A stretch of 64,000 nucleotides of DNA from Oscillospiraceae bacterium (GCA_021201235.1 JAJQFI010000008.1:124001-188000); one strand, 5' to 3'. Numbered from the stretch's first letter, positions 8,519-20,843 are shown. The notes: generated by a model from the letters alone, not told the origin. Translations and numbers: made by a program.

Positions 8519-10285
8519 ATGCCGCGATTTTCGGACGATTTTTTGGAGCGGGTTAAGGACGCGAACAGGATTGAGGACGTCGCGCGGCAGTACGTCACCC
8601 TCAAGCGTGCAGGGCGGCTCTATAAATGCAACTGCCCGTTCCATTCGGAAAAGACCCCGTCGTGCGTCATCTACCCGGACAACGGGAGCTTCTATTGCTT
8701 CGGTTGCGGCGCGGGCGGCTCGGTCATCACATTTATAAGTAAAATCGAAAACTTAGATTTTGCGGAGTCAGTTAAGTTTTTAGCCGAAAGAGCCGGAATC
8801 CCGATTCCCGAAAGCGGCTACGAAGACCCGAGGACTGAATCGAAAAAGCGGCTCCTGCAGATGAACAAGGACGCCGCGAAGTTCTTCTACTCGAATCTTA
8901 AGACTCCCGACGGCAAGGCAGGGCTTGAATATCTCATCCAAAAGCGGCGGTTGCGACCCGAGACGATAAAGAGCTTCGGGCTGGGCGTTGCGCCGAACAG
9001 GTGGACAAGCCTTACTAACCACATGCTGTCGCTCGGGTACACCGAAGACGAGCTTCTTGCGGGCTCGCTCATCAGCAAGAAAAACGGCAGGTGCTTTGAC
9101 TTCTTCGTGAACCGGGTCATGTTCCCCATTTTCGATCTCAGAGGAAATGTCGTGGCGTTCTCGGGAAGAACGTTAGATCCGAACCCTCAGGGCATGAAAT
9201 ACCTGAACTCGAGGGGCACGCCGGTTTATGAGAAGAGCCGGACGCTCTTTGCGATGAATTTTGCGAAGAACACGGCGGCGAAGTCGAAGCGGTTTATCCT
9301 CTGCGAGGGTAACCTTGACGTTATCACCCTTCATCAGGCAGGATTCACCGAAGCCGTCGCCACGTGCGGCACGGCTATCACCTCGGAGCACGCCCGGCTT
9401 ATGGCGCAGTATTGCGACGAGGTCTATATCTGCTACGATGCGGATTCCGCGGGGCAAAAAGCGACCTCGGCGGCGATAAGCCTTCTCTCGGCGGCGGGGC
9501 TCAAGTCGAAGGTCGTCCGTATCTCGGGCGACGGGGTCAAGGACGTCGACGACTACATAAATAAGCTCGGTGCAGACAGGTTCCGACTGCTTCTCAGCGG
9601 CTCGGAAGGCTCGGTCGAGTTCGAGCTTGCGAAGTGCAAGCAGGGTCTCGATGTCGAGACGGACATGGGCAAGGTCGAATATCTCAAGCGAACGGTTGCG
9701 GTTCTTGCCGGAATCGAAAGCCCGGTTCAAAGAGACGTTTATGTCTCGAAAGTCGCAATGGAAAACGACGTTACAAAAGACTATCTGTCGGAAGAAGTCA
9801 AGGCTTATCTACGAAACAGAAGCCGTGAAGCAAAGAAGCAAGACGACAGGGAGCTTATAAGAACGGTCAGCGGCTCTCGGACAGCCAACCCGAACAGGAC
9901 TCTTACGAAGCGTGAGAAAGCCGAAGAAGGAATCATCGCCTACACTCTTGATCACCACGAGAAGCAGGGCGAGATATTCGGAAGCCTTAAAGCCGAGCGA
10001 TTTTCGGACGAATTTCTTAAAAAAGCATATGAAGCCCTTAAAAATTGCTATGAAAAGGGCGGATATGCAACTATTACAACACTTGAAAACGAATTTTACG
10101 GCGAGGATATGGACAAAATAAGCCATATTTTAGTTCAATCTAAAGATATTACGATTGACGAAAAAACCCTTGCGGACTATATTGGGATTCTGAACAACGA
10201 AAGTGAAGCTTCCGAAGACGCTTCGAAAATGTCGGACGACGATTTGCTCGCCTACACCTCGAAGCTCCGTCGGGAGAAGAATTGA
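8519..10285 (+). CDS. dnaG: DNA primase
   Basis: CHC2 zinc finger (CPFHSEKTPSCVIYPDNGSFYCFGCGAGG); Toprim ILCEGNLDVITLHQAG. Confidence 0.96.
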   Translation: MPRFSDDFLERVKDANRIEDVARQYVTLKRAGRLYKCNCPFHSEKTPSCVIYPDNGSFYCFGCGAGGSVITFISKIENLDFAESVKFLAERAGIPIPESGYEDPRTESKKRLLQMNKDAAKFFYSNLKTPDGKAGLEYLIQKRRLRPETIKSFGLGVAPNRWTSLTNHMLSLGYTEDELLAGSLISKKNGRCFDFFVNRVMFPIFDLRGNVVAFSGRTLDPNPQGMKYLNSRGTPVYEKSRTLFAMNFAKNTAAKSKRFILCEGNLDVITLHQAGFTEAVATCGTAITSEHARLMAQYCDEVYICYDADSAGQKATSAAISLLSAAGLKSKVVRISGDGVKDVDDYINKLGADRFRLLLSGSEGSVEFELAKCKQGLDVETDMGKVEYLKRTVAVLAGIESPVQRDVYVSKVAMENDVTKDYLSEEVKAYLRNRSREAKKQDDRELIRTVSGSRTANPNRTLTKREKAEEGIIAYTLDHHEKQGEIFGSLKAERFSDEFLKKAYEALKNCYEKGGYATITTLENEFYGEDMDKISHILVQSKDITIDEKTLADYIGILNNESEASEDASKMSDDDLLAYTSKLRREKN

Positions 10286-10306
10286 CATAATTTGGAGGAA
10301 TAAATC

Positions 10307-11431
10307 ATGAGCGATAAGAAAAATGTAATCGACAGCCTTATAGAAACCGGTAAGGCTTCAGGCAAGCTCTCGACACAGCAGATAACCGATGCCCTTGAGG
10401 ATGCGGATTTCGATGCCGAGCAGATTGACAAATTCTATGATGCGTGCTCCGCAAACGGTATTGAGATAATCGACGATGTCGAGATTGAGCCGGACCCGTT
10501 CTCGGAAATCGACCTTGACATGGAGCTTGAGGACCTGCCGGACGACAGCGACGTCCCGGATGTGAACGAGGATGACTATGACATCTTCCTCGCCGAAGGA
10601 ATCGCAATCGACGACCCGGTCAAGATTTATCTCAAGGAAATAGGCAGAGTTCCCCTGCTCACCTCCGAGGAAGAGATTGAGCTCGCAAAGAAAATTCAGC
10701 AGGGCGACAAAGAAGCAAAGAAGCGTCTTGTCGAGGCGAACCTCCGACTTGTCGTTTCGATAGCCAAGAGGTACGGCGGAAGAGGCATGAGCTTCCTCGA
10801 TCTCATTCAGGAAGGAAACCTCGGTCTCATCAAAGCCGTCGAGAAGTTCGATTATACCAAGGGCTTCAAGTTCTCTACTTATGCAACATGGTGGATTCGC
10901 CAGTCCATCACACGGGCGATTGCCGACCAGGCAAGAACCATCAGGATTCCCGTGCACATGGTCGAGACGATAACGAAGGTCAATAAGGCTTCGAGCACCC
11001 TCCTGCACCAGAACGGCAAAGACCCGACGGCGGAGGAAATCGCCGAAGAGTTAGACATGCCGGTCGACAAGGTCAGGGAGATTATGCGGATAGCTCAGGA
11101 CCCCGTTTCTCTCGAGACGCCTATCGGTGAGGAGGAGGACAGCCACCTCGGCGACTTCATCCCCGACGAAAACGCCCCCGAGCCGACCGAAGCCGCTTCG
11201 CAGGTTCTCCTGAAGGAGCAGATTGACCAAGTTTTGGGCACTCTTACTGAAAGAGAGGAAAAAGTCCTGAGACTCAGATTCGGTCTTGAGGACGGCAGAA
11301 GCAGAACCCTCGAGGAGGTCGGGCAGATGTTCAACGTCACTCGTGAGCGTATCCGCCAGATTGAGGCGAAGGCTCTGAGAAAACTCAGGCACCCGAACCG
11401 CTCCAATAAGGTCAAGGACTTCATAGATTAA
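10307..11431 (+). CDS. rpoD: RNA polymerase primary sigma factor
   Basis: [76 protein letters not shown]. Confidence 0.97.
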   Translation: MSDKKNVIDSLIETGKASGKLSTQQITDALEDADFDAEQIDKFYDACSANGIEIIDDVEIEPDPFSEIDLDMELEDLPDDSDVPDVNEDDYDIFLAEGIAIDDPVKIYLKEIGRVPLLTSEEEIELAKKIQQGDKEAKKRLVEANLRLVVSIAKRYGGRGMSFLDLIQEGNLGLIKAVEKFDYTKGFKFSTYATWWIRQSITRAIADQARTIRIPVHMVETITKVNKASSTLLHQNGKDPTAEEIAEELDMPVDKVREIMRIAQDPVSLETPIGEEEDSHLGDFIPDENAPEPTEAASQVLLKEQIDQVLGTLTEREEKVLRLRFGLEDGRSRTLEEVGQMFNVTRERIRQIEAKALRKLRHPNRSNKVKDFID

Positions 11432-11440
11432 TCCGGATAT

Positions 11441-11472
11441 AAAAAAGGCAAGCCGCAAAAGCTTGCCTTTTT
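11441..11472. terminator. Bidirectional terminator between convergent rpoD and MATE genes
   Basis: AAAAAAGGCAAGC...GCTTGCCTTTTT. Confidence 0.85.
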
Positions 11473-11476
11473 GTTT

Positions 11477-12877
11477 TTAGTGTTTGGATGTCAGAGGTCT
11501 CAGAACCATCTGGGCTTTTTCTTCGGAGAGCTTTTCAAGCTTCAAGGACTTCCAGAGCTTTGCCATGACAAACGCAGTGATTGCTATTGCGATTACGTCG
11601 GCAAGAGGCGCCGCCCAGAATACGCCGGTGACTCCGACGAGCTGAGTTGCAACGAGCGAGAAGATTATGAGAAGCACGTCTCTGAGAGCAGAAAGCGGAG
11701 CCGCTTCCTTGGCGTGACCGATGGACTGGAGGAAGATTGCCGAGATCTTCTGCAGGCAGGTGAAGAGGATGAGCGAGAGATAAATTCTCAGGCACTGTAC
11801 TGCGAATTCAAGATAGAGCTCGCTGTCGGCGCCGAACATGAGGATGAACGCCTGCGGGATTGCCTCGAAAAGAACCGTGCAGATGATGCAGACAATCGCC
11901 GTCCACTTCATGACCAGTTTCAGCAAATCCATGACTCTGTCGTACTTCTTTGCGCCGTAATTGTAGCCGACAATGGGCTGTGCACCGGCGGCGATGCCGA
12001 TGGCGATATTGAGGACTATCTGGAAGAGCTTCATGATGACGACGAACGCCGAAAGCGGGATGTCGGAGCCGTATTCGGACATTGCCCCGAACTTGACGAG
12101 AAGAATGTTGTTGACGACCGTTATAATCATGATGAAGAGCTGTGTAAGAAGGCTCGAGGTGCCGAGGGACATGACCTTCTTCGTGAGGCGGAAGCTCGGT
12201 TTGAAGCTTGAGAGCGAGAGCCTGAAATTCTTGCTTCTGAAAAGATAGGCGAAGCAGATTGAGAAGCTGACGAACTGACCGAGAATGGTTGCGATTGCGG
12301 CGCCACGGATTCCCCAGAAGGAGATGCAAATCGGGTCGCCGACAATGTTAATGACGGCACCGACAATCATTGCAAGCATCGAGTACTTCGGGCTTCCGTC
12401 AGCACGGATGATAGCCGCCAGGCAGTTCTGGAGCATCGCAAGCGGCATCATGGCATAGATGATGAAGCCATAGGCGTGCGCCATTCCGATATTCTCCTCT
12501 GTTGCGCCGATGAGCCAGAGAAGGCTGTCGCCTGCGGTGTAGCTGATGAGAATTATAACGAGTCCCGAGAGGACTGTCCACATAATGCCGTTGCCGACAT
12601 ACTTATGAATGTCCTCGGTCTTATTACTGCCGAGGCACATCGAAAGCATTGCCGCGACGCCGTCACCGAAGAAAAGCGACATGCCCCATCCTACGACCGT
12701 TATCGGGAAGATGATTCCGGTTGCGCCGTTTGCGACGTAGCCTATCATGTTGCCGACGAAAATCTGGTCGACGATGTTATAGAGGCAGGAAATGATAAGG
12801 GAGCAGATGCAAGGGATTGCGAATTTGCGAAGAAGTGTGCCGACCTTCTCTGTTCCCAGATAGTTGTTTTGTTCCAT
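11477..12877 (-). CDS. MATE family efflux transporter
   Basis: 12-TM ORF; MEQNNYLGTEKVGTLLRKFAIPCICSLIISCLYNIVDQIFVGNMIG; ATG 12877 has AAGGAG RBS. Confidence 0.93.
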   Translation of the reverse strand: MEQNNYLGTEKVGTLLRKFAIPCICSLIISCLYNIVDQIFVGNMIGYVANGATGIIFPITVVGWGMSLFFGDGVAAMLSMCLGSNKTEDIHKYVGNGIMWTVLSGLVIILISYTAGDSLLWLIGATEENIGMAHAYGFIIYAMMPLAMLQNCLAAIIRADGSPKYSMLAMIVGAVINIVGDPICISFWGIRGAAIATILGQFVSFSICFAYLFRSKNFRLSLSSFKPSFRLTKKVMSLGTSSLLTQLFIMIITVVNNILLVKFGAMSEYGSDIPLSAFVVIMKLFQIVLNIAIGIAAGAQPIVGYNYGAKKYDRVMDLLKLVMKWTAIVCIICTVLFEAIPQAFILMFGADSELYLEFAVQCLRIYLSLILFTCLQKISAIFLQSIGHAKEAAPLSALRDVLLIIFSLVATQLVGVTGVFWAAPLADVIAIAITAFVMAKLWKSLKLEKLSEEKAQMVLRPLTSKH

Positions 12878-12944
12878 TAGATTGACTCCTTCAAGATACA
12901 TAATTTGTCGAATATGGCGAAATTAGCCGTTAAACGCACAAAAA

Positions 12945-12976
12945 GAAGCGCAGAACCTGTCGTGATTCTACGCTTC
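12945..12976 (-). promoter_or_regulatory. Intrinsic terminator hairpin inside the MATE 5' leader (attenuator candidate)
   Basis: Minus strand: GAAGCGTAGAA-TCACGACAGG-TTCTGCGCTTC then TTTTTG; 11-bp stem, one G-U; downstream of promoter 12997-13026 and upstream of ATG 12877. Confidence 0.65.
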
Positions 12977-12996
12977 CTTCGCTGTTCGACTTATGG

Positions 12997-13026
12997 ATTT
13001 TAGCACATCGGAAACCGGAAAGTCAA
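12997..13026 (-). promoter_or_regulatory. Promoter of MATE gene
   Basis: TTGACT-N18-TAAAAT on minus strand. Confidence 0.6.
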
Positions 13027-13057
13027 TTTCAAATTTTGAAACTGTAGCTAACAAAAA

Positions 13058-13084
13058 CATCGCCATCCATTACGGGTGGCGATG
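13058..13084 (-). terminator. Terminator of surface protein gene
   Basis: Minus strand CATCGCCACC...GGATGGCGATG then GTTTTTG. Confidence 0.75.
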
Positions 13085-13120
13085 CTCTTTTAGGGTTTAT
13101 TTATTATCGGCTAATCGGAA

Positions 13121-14836
13121 TTACTTCTTCTTTTTCTTGCCGGTGACGACTACTACGACGACAACGACAACGATTACTACGATAACAATGATGATTCCAA
13201 CTACAACACCGGTGGAGCTTGAGCTCGAAGATGAGCTGGAGCTGGAGTTAGCTGTGCTGTCTGTATCCTCAACAACCTCTTCCTCAGCGGGCTCAGCAGC
13301 TGCCTGAGCAGCCTCAACTGTAGCGGTGAGCTCTGTTACTCTGTCCTGAAGTTCCTGAGCGGCAGCTTCTGCCTTCGGATAATCCTCAGCAGCCTTGGTT
13401 GCACGGTTTGCAGCCTTCTTGGCATCGTCAAGAGCGTCTTCCTTCTCTTCGAGGGTAGACTCTTCACTGTTGATGATTTCCTCAGCGGCGTCAACTCTGT
13501 CTATGTATTCCTGCAAGGAAGCGACTACTTCTTCGTCCTCTGCATCGAGTTCAACGAGGAATGCTTCGATGTCAGCAACAGTAACGAGTTCGTAAGCATC
13601 GAAGGTGATGTCGAACGAAATGTTGGTGACGTTGGGGAGATAGTCGGTAGCAAACTGCTCAAGAGTCAAGCCTGTCTGCTCGAGAATGCCGGAGAGAAGG
13701 TCGATATCCTTGGAAGTACCGGAGGTATAGCCGCTCTCCTGCTTGATTGTGAATCTGGTTGCATCAATGGTGCCGTCGGAGATAACTACGTTGTCATAGC
13801 CGGTAGCAGTGATGGTGATGTCGGAATAGGTGAAGCTGTATCTTGCAGAATCACCGGTGTCGCCAACCTCGGCGCCATCAGGAAGCTGGAGATATCCACC
13901 GTCACCGACGGAAATAGCGAATGTCGGGTTGGATGTCCACTCAGCGGTGTTATCGGAAGAAAGATAACCTTCGAATGAATAAGCATCGTAATCCCAGGAA
14001 ATTTCGAGGGTGTCACCCAGAACGCCGGTGGTGTAGGTTCCGGCAGAGTTCCAAGACCAGTTTACATGATCCTGCATGTAGCCCTGAACATGGAACGGAA
14101 CAGCCTGAACTTCCGCATAGTTGCTAGCGGTGAGCTCGAGCGGCTGGTCAGCAGTCTCAACTCTGGTGTCTTCGAATTCGCCTGCGAGGGTCAAAGTCCA
14201 CCAAACATCGTAATCGGTGTCACGGCTGGTTCTCTGATATGCGTTATCAGCGTCGTCATTGCCGAGGATGTAGCAGGTGTAATCACGAGAACCGTCGGTG
14301 CAGGCGTTGATCTGCAAGGTCATTTCAATCTGGTTGTCCTTGACATCGGTGATCGGGAACTTAGCTTCTACAGCATAGCCGTTGTCAGTGATAACTGCAA
14401 CGAACTCAGCGCCCTTGTCAGCCCAGTCAGAGCCGGTATCATCGGTGGTGGAGCCGTCGTAACGGACACGAAGCTGATACTTGGAGTTGTTGTCCATCCA
14501 GAAGAACTCAACAGAGTCCTGCTCGTAAGTGTGAGCTGAGCCCTGGTCAAGAGAGTCGTCATAGACCTCAAACCAGACGTATACCCACTCAGCGTCGTTA
14601 ATGATGTATGCGCGTCCTATCGGTTCGCTGAGAACTTCGCTTCCGCCGTTGCTGGAGCCCTTCTGTACAAATTCAAGAGCAGTAGCGGCGTCATAAGCCT
14701 CGTCCTTGGTACCGTCAACAGTGGCGGTTCCCTCAACAGACTCGTTTACGATGTCTGCTGTAGCGGCGAATGAGATAGCTGTCATAGCCATGGTCAAAGC
14801 CAGGACTACGCAGATAATACCAATTAGCCTCTTCAT
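13121..14836 (-). CDS. Secreted membrane-anchored protein with CBM9-like (DOMON-type) N-terminal domain and poly-Val TM anchor
   Basis: MKRLIGIICVVLALTMAMTAISFAA signal peptide; EWVYVWFEVYDDSL...DSVEFFWMDNN; coiled coil; S(10)TGVVVGIIIVIVVIVVVVVVVVVTGKKKKK. Confidence 0.75.
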   Translation of the reverse strand: MKRLIGIICVVLALTMAMTAISFAATADIVNESVEGTATVDGTKDEAYDAATALEFVQKGSSNGGSEVLSEPIGRAYIINDAEWVYVWFEVYDDSLDQGSAHTYEQDSVEFFWMDNNSKYQLRVRYDGSTTDDTGSDWADKGAEFVAVITDNGYAVEAKFPITDVKDNQIEMTLQINACTDGSRDYTCYILGNDDADNAYQRTSRDTDYDVWWTLTLAGEFEDTRVETADQPLELTASNYAEVQAVPFHVQGYMQDHVNWSWNSAGTYTTGVLGDTLEISWDYDAYSFEGYLSSDNTAEWTSNPTFAISVGDGGYLQLPDGAEVGDTGDSARYSFTYSDITITATGYDNVVISDGTIDATRFTIKQESGYTSGTSKDIDLLSGILEQTGLTLEQFATDYLPNVTNISFDITFDAYELVTVADIEAFLVELDAEDEEVVASLQEYIDRVDAAEEIINSEESTLEEKEDALDDAKKAANRATKAAEDYPKAEAAAQELQDRVTELTATVEAAQAAAEPAEEEVVEDTDSTANSSSSSSSSSSSTGVVVGIIIVIVVIVVVVVVVVVTGKKKKK

Positions 14837-14909
14837 TATTATAATACCTCCTAAAAGTATTTGGCGAGATTTATTATAACACAAATCGTCCTCGGTTTCT
14901 ATTGACAAC

Positions 14910-14949
14910 TTGCACAAATAAAAAACCGTTTTTTGTGCATGTTGCACAA
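14910..14949. promoter_or_regulatory. Candidate operator: half-site TTGCACAAA plus palindrome TTGTGCA-TGT-TGCACAA
   Basis: Palindrome at 14933-14949, half-site at 14910-14918; same arrangement at 45225-45265. Confidence 0.6.
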
Positions 14950-15076
14950 CACTCGATTTTGCATACATTATCCTCAGGATTGTCGTATTTTATCATGAAA
15001 GAATTCCGCCGTCCCCTTTTTATAGAGAACGGCGGATTCTATATATGGCGGTTTACTTGCTACCTATGATATCGGA

Positions 15077-16741
<1,665 letters not shown>

Positions 16742-17026
16742 TTACTCTACTATTGCGAGAATATCGCCCATACTTACTATAGTATACTCTTCTCCGTCAA
16801 CCTTGACTTCGGTTCCAGAATACTTGGAAAGAAGAACCTTGTCACCAACAGAAACCTTCATAGCGGTTTCCTTGCCGTCTCTCGGGGAGCCGTCTCCTAC
16901 TGCTACAACCTCAGCTACCTGAGGTTTTTCTTTTGCTGATGCTGTGAGGATGATTCCGCCCTTTGTGGTTTCCTCGGCTTCGGTCATCTTGACAACAACA
17001 CGATCAAATAACGGTTTTAATGTCAT
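16742..17026 (-). CDS. groS: Co-chaperonin GroES
   Basis: MTLKPLFDRVVVKMTEAEETTKGGIIL...VLLSKYSGTEVKVDGEEYTIV. Confidence 0.97.
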   Translation of the reverse strand: MTLKPLFDRVVVKMTEAEETTKGGIILTASAKEKPQVAEVVAVGDGSPRDGKETAMKVSVGDKVLLSKYSGTEVKVDGEEYTIVSMGDILAIVE

Positions 17027-17068
17027 GAATGTTTCCTCCTTTATGGATTATAATATAAAATCTTGATT

Positions 17069-17095
17069 TTGGCACTCTTCGCTCCTGAGTGCTAA
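17069..17095. promoter_or_regulatory. CIRCE element (HrcA operator) upstream of groES
   Basis: TTGGCACTC-N9-GAGTGCTAA, one mismatch to the TTAGCACTC-N9-GAGTGCTAA consensus. Confidence 0.93.
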
Positions 17096-17394
17096 ATCTA
17101 TTGTACCACGCCCTGCGGAAAAATCAAGCGATATTTGTCACGAAACTTGATTTTCGGCGGTTTGCATAACAAGTCGGGCTTGATTCCGATTAAAAATTCC
17201 CAACTTGCACCATCAAGATCGGAAATAACGTTTAAATTCCGACCAAGGCGTTAAAACTCTGTCTGTGAGCCCGATTTTAGCTTTTATTAATCTTTTGGCA
17301 ACAAAAATCACAGAAACTCTTGAAAAAGAGCGAATTATAGTCTATAATATAGGATAGATATTTATGTGATTGCTTCCGAAGGGAGTTGGTATTT

Positions 17395-18120
17395 GTGAGC
17401 GGAAGAGTTCTTATAATAGACAGTGACAGAAATATTTGCGAGCTTGTTCGCATCAGCCTCGAAAAAGAGGGCTACAGCGTGATGATTGCCCTTGACGGCG
17501 AAGAGGGGCTTGTGCAGTTCTCCGCTCTCAAGCCGGATCTTGTGCTCCTCGAAGTGACACTCCCCTCGGTCGACGGCTGGCAGGTCTGCCGCGAGATAAG
17601 AAAAAAGTCCGACATACCTATTATATTCATAACCTCGAAATCAGAGATATTTGATAAAGTATTGGGACTCGAGCTCGGAGCGGACGACTACATCGTAAAG
17701 CCGTTCGACACCCGTGAAGTCGCCGCGAGAGTCAAGGCAGTACTCAGAAGATACGGGCTATCGAAGCCGAGCTCTCAATCGAAGGAGATTCACTATGAGG
17801 GATTGGACATCGACATGAACCGCTATGAGCTCAAGGTCAGGGGCGAGATTATCCCCACTCCCCCGAAGGAGCTCGAACTGCTGTACTATATGGCGTCGCA
17901 CCCGAACACGGTGTTCAACCGCGACCAGCTACTCGACGAGGTCTGGGGATACGACTATTACGGAAGCTCACGGACGATTGACGTCCACATAAAGAGGCTC
18001 CGCAAGAAGATTGACGGAGTATCAGCACATTGGAAGCTTACGACGGTATGGAGCGTCGGATACAAGTTCGAGCTTGACAGCCCGGACGCCGGTAAAGAAC
18101 AGGAAAGGAAAAAGCCATGA
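17395..18120 (+). CDS. OmpR/PhoB-family response regulator (no kinase gene adjacent)
   Basis: Receiver domain ([23 protein letters not shown]...[14 protein letters not shown]...[20 protein letters not shown]) and winged-helix output domain; GTG start with RBS. Confidence 0.93.
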   Translation: MSGRVLIIDSDRNICELVRISLEKEGYSVMIALDGEEGLVQFSALKPDLVLLEVTLPSVDGWQVCREIRKKSDIPIIFITSKSEIFDKVLGLELGADDYIVKPFDTREVAARVKAVLRRYGLSKPSSQSKEIHYEGLDIDMNRYELKVRGEIIPTPPKELELLYYMASHPNTVFNRDQLLDEVWGYDYYGSSRTIDVHIKRLRKKIDGVSAHWKLTTVWSVGYKFELDSPDAGKEQERKKP

Positions 18121-19058
18121 TAGATTTCTTTGACGAAGATTTTCCGTTGACAAAAAAGCAGGAAGAGCTTGCTAAAAAATTAGAGGAAAAAAAGAAGGCT
18201 AAAGAAGCAGAAGCCGAAGAGCAGACTGTTGAAGAGCCTATAGCGGAAGAACCCGTTGCAGAAGAGCCTGCCGTAGAAGAGCCTGCCCCCGAGCCGGAAG
18301 TTGTTCCCGAGCCTGAGCCCATACCCGAACCCGAACCTGTTGCGGAAGCTGTCGAAGCTATCGAAGCTATCGAAGCTATCGAAGCTATCGCTGAGCCTGA
18401 GCCGGAACCCGAACCCGAGCCGGTTGTCGAAGAAGCTCCCGAAGAGATTCCCGAGCCGGAAGCTCCTGCTGAGCCCGAGGTTGAACCGGAAACCGAGCCG
18501 GAGCCTGCTCCCGTGGAATATGTTCCCGACGTGAACATCTCATTCTCCGATGAAAGCATCGACGATATCAGTCTCGACGACGAGACCGTCGCTGAGCCTG
18601 CCGAGCCGGAAGAACCCGAGACCGTAGAAATTGAAGAGGCTCCCGAAGAAGCTCCCGCAGAGGATGCCGGTGCAGACAATTCCCTTCACGAAGAGCTACA
18701 GAGACTTCTTGAAAAGCTTGATAGCATGGAAAAGACCGTCGATTCCCTCGAACAGGCAAGAGCCGAGCAGGCTAAAGCCGCCGAAGCAAGCGAGCCCGAG
18801 AATGAAGAGTCGGATTTCAACTATGAATATGACGACCGATATTTCGCTGAAGAGGAAACTCCGGCATATAAGTATCCCGAGTTATACAAGAAGCCCCAGA
18901 AAACCACAGTCAAAAAGACTGCCGTCAAGACCGCCAAGAAGCAAAAAAAGAACGATCACACCGTCAGTGTCAATACCCGTACCCTTCTGCAGGTCGGCGC
19001 TATCGTTGCGGCTACAGCCGCGGCTGTAAAGCTGCTTGACAGGAAGGACGACGATTAA
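18117..19058 (+). CDS. Glu/Pro-rich low-complexity protein with C-terminal hydrophobic segment
   Basis: Start overlaps RR stop (ATGA); EPEPEPEP and EAIEAIEAI repeats; C-terminal [24 protein letters not shown]. Confidence 0.7.
   Translation: MIDFFDEDFPLTKKQEELAKKLEEKKKAKEAEAEEQTVEEPIAEEPVAEEPAVEEPAPEPEVVPEPEPIPEPEPVAEAVEAIEAIEAIEAIAEPEPEPEPEPVVEEAPEEIPEPEAPAEPEVEPETEPEPAPVEYVPDVNISFSDESIDDISLDDETVAEPAEPEEPETVEIEEAPEEAPAEDAGADNSLHEELQRLLEKLDSMEKTVDSLEQARAEQAKAAEASEPENEESDFNYEYDDRYFAEEETPAYKYPELYKKPQKTTVKKTAVKTAKKQKKNDHTVSVNTRTLLQVGAIVAATAAAVKLLDRKDDD
18345..18389 (+). repeat. In-frame 9-bp tandem repeat (GAAGCTATC, 5 units)
   Basis: GAAGCTGTC followed by four GAAGCTATC units, encoding [15 protein letters not shown]. 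Confidence 0.9.
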
Positions 19059-19084
19059 GCGATTTTCGGAAAGGCAATACACCT

Positions 19085-20479
<1,395 letters not shown>

Positions 20480-20485
20480 AAAAAT

Positions 20486-20519
20486 AGCTGTTGACAAATC
20501 AACAGCGGTGGGGTATAAT
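20486..20519 (+). promoter_or_regulatory. Promoter of candidate antitoxin RNA, TA locus 1
   Basis: TTGACA(20491)-N17-TATAAT(20514); -35 sits in palindrome GCTGTTGA-CAAA-TCAACAGC. Confidence 0.8.
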
Positions 20520-20525
20520 TAAGAC

Positions 20526-20650
20526 AAGAAAGCGGAACTGCGGTAACAGTTCTGGCTTGACCTCATATGTGCGGGTTTGCAGACCCAACACTAAATTTGG
20601 AAATCAGCCGTCCTTATTACTTCAGATTCGGGCGGTTATTTCTTTTTATT
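20526..20650 (+). ncRNA. Candidate antisense antitoxin RNA, TA locus 1
   Basis: Consensus promoter, GAACTG-cggtaa-CAGTTC hairpin, terminator CCGTCC...GGGCGG-TTATTTCTTTTT overlapping the toxin 3' end. Confidence 0.6.
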
Positions 20651-20728
20651 CCCGATGGTTAAATCGAGAATACCAAAGACAATGGCCGCTATCAGATTAA
20701 GTAGTGCGAGCACTTCTAAAATCGTCAT
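20636..20728 (-). CDS. Candidate type I toxin (Fst/TxpA/holin-like type), 30 aa
   Basis: MTILEVLALLNLIAAIVFGILDLTIGNKKK; RBS GAGGAGGTGACTTGC-ATG; own promoter at 20791-20819. Confidence 0.7.
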   Translation of the reverse strand: MTILEVLALLNLIAAIVFGILDLTIGNKKK

Positions 20729-20790
20729 GCAAGTCACCTCCTCAGTTTATCGAAGGTCAAACCGCTTTATACACTTTCTTGTCGAGAACA

Positions 20791-20819
20791 ATTATAACAC
20801 ATAAACCGACTGCTGTCAA
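20791..20819 (-). promoter_or_regulatory. Promoter of candidate toxin, TA locus 1
   Basis: Minus strand TTGACA-N17-TATAAT; inside a 43-bp block identical to 21836-21878. Confidence 0.8.
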
Positions 20820-20843
20820 CAAAGTAAATCAAAAGTGTATAGG

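Noticed and set aside
12945-12976. Guanidine-II (mini-ykkC) riboswitch because the loop contains ACGA ahead of a transporter gene
   Set aside because: ACGA is not closed by the expected GC-rich short stem and there is no second hairpin of the pair
13121-13307. Thr-rich ORF 12993-13307 on plus strand
   Set aside because: Antisense of the poly-Val TM codons of the surface protein
18038-18679. Ser/Gly/Ala-rich 213-aa minus-strand ORF
   Set aside because: Reverse-complement of the E/P repeat region; low complexity only
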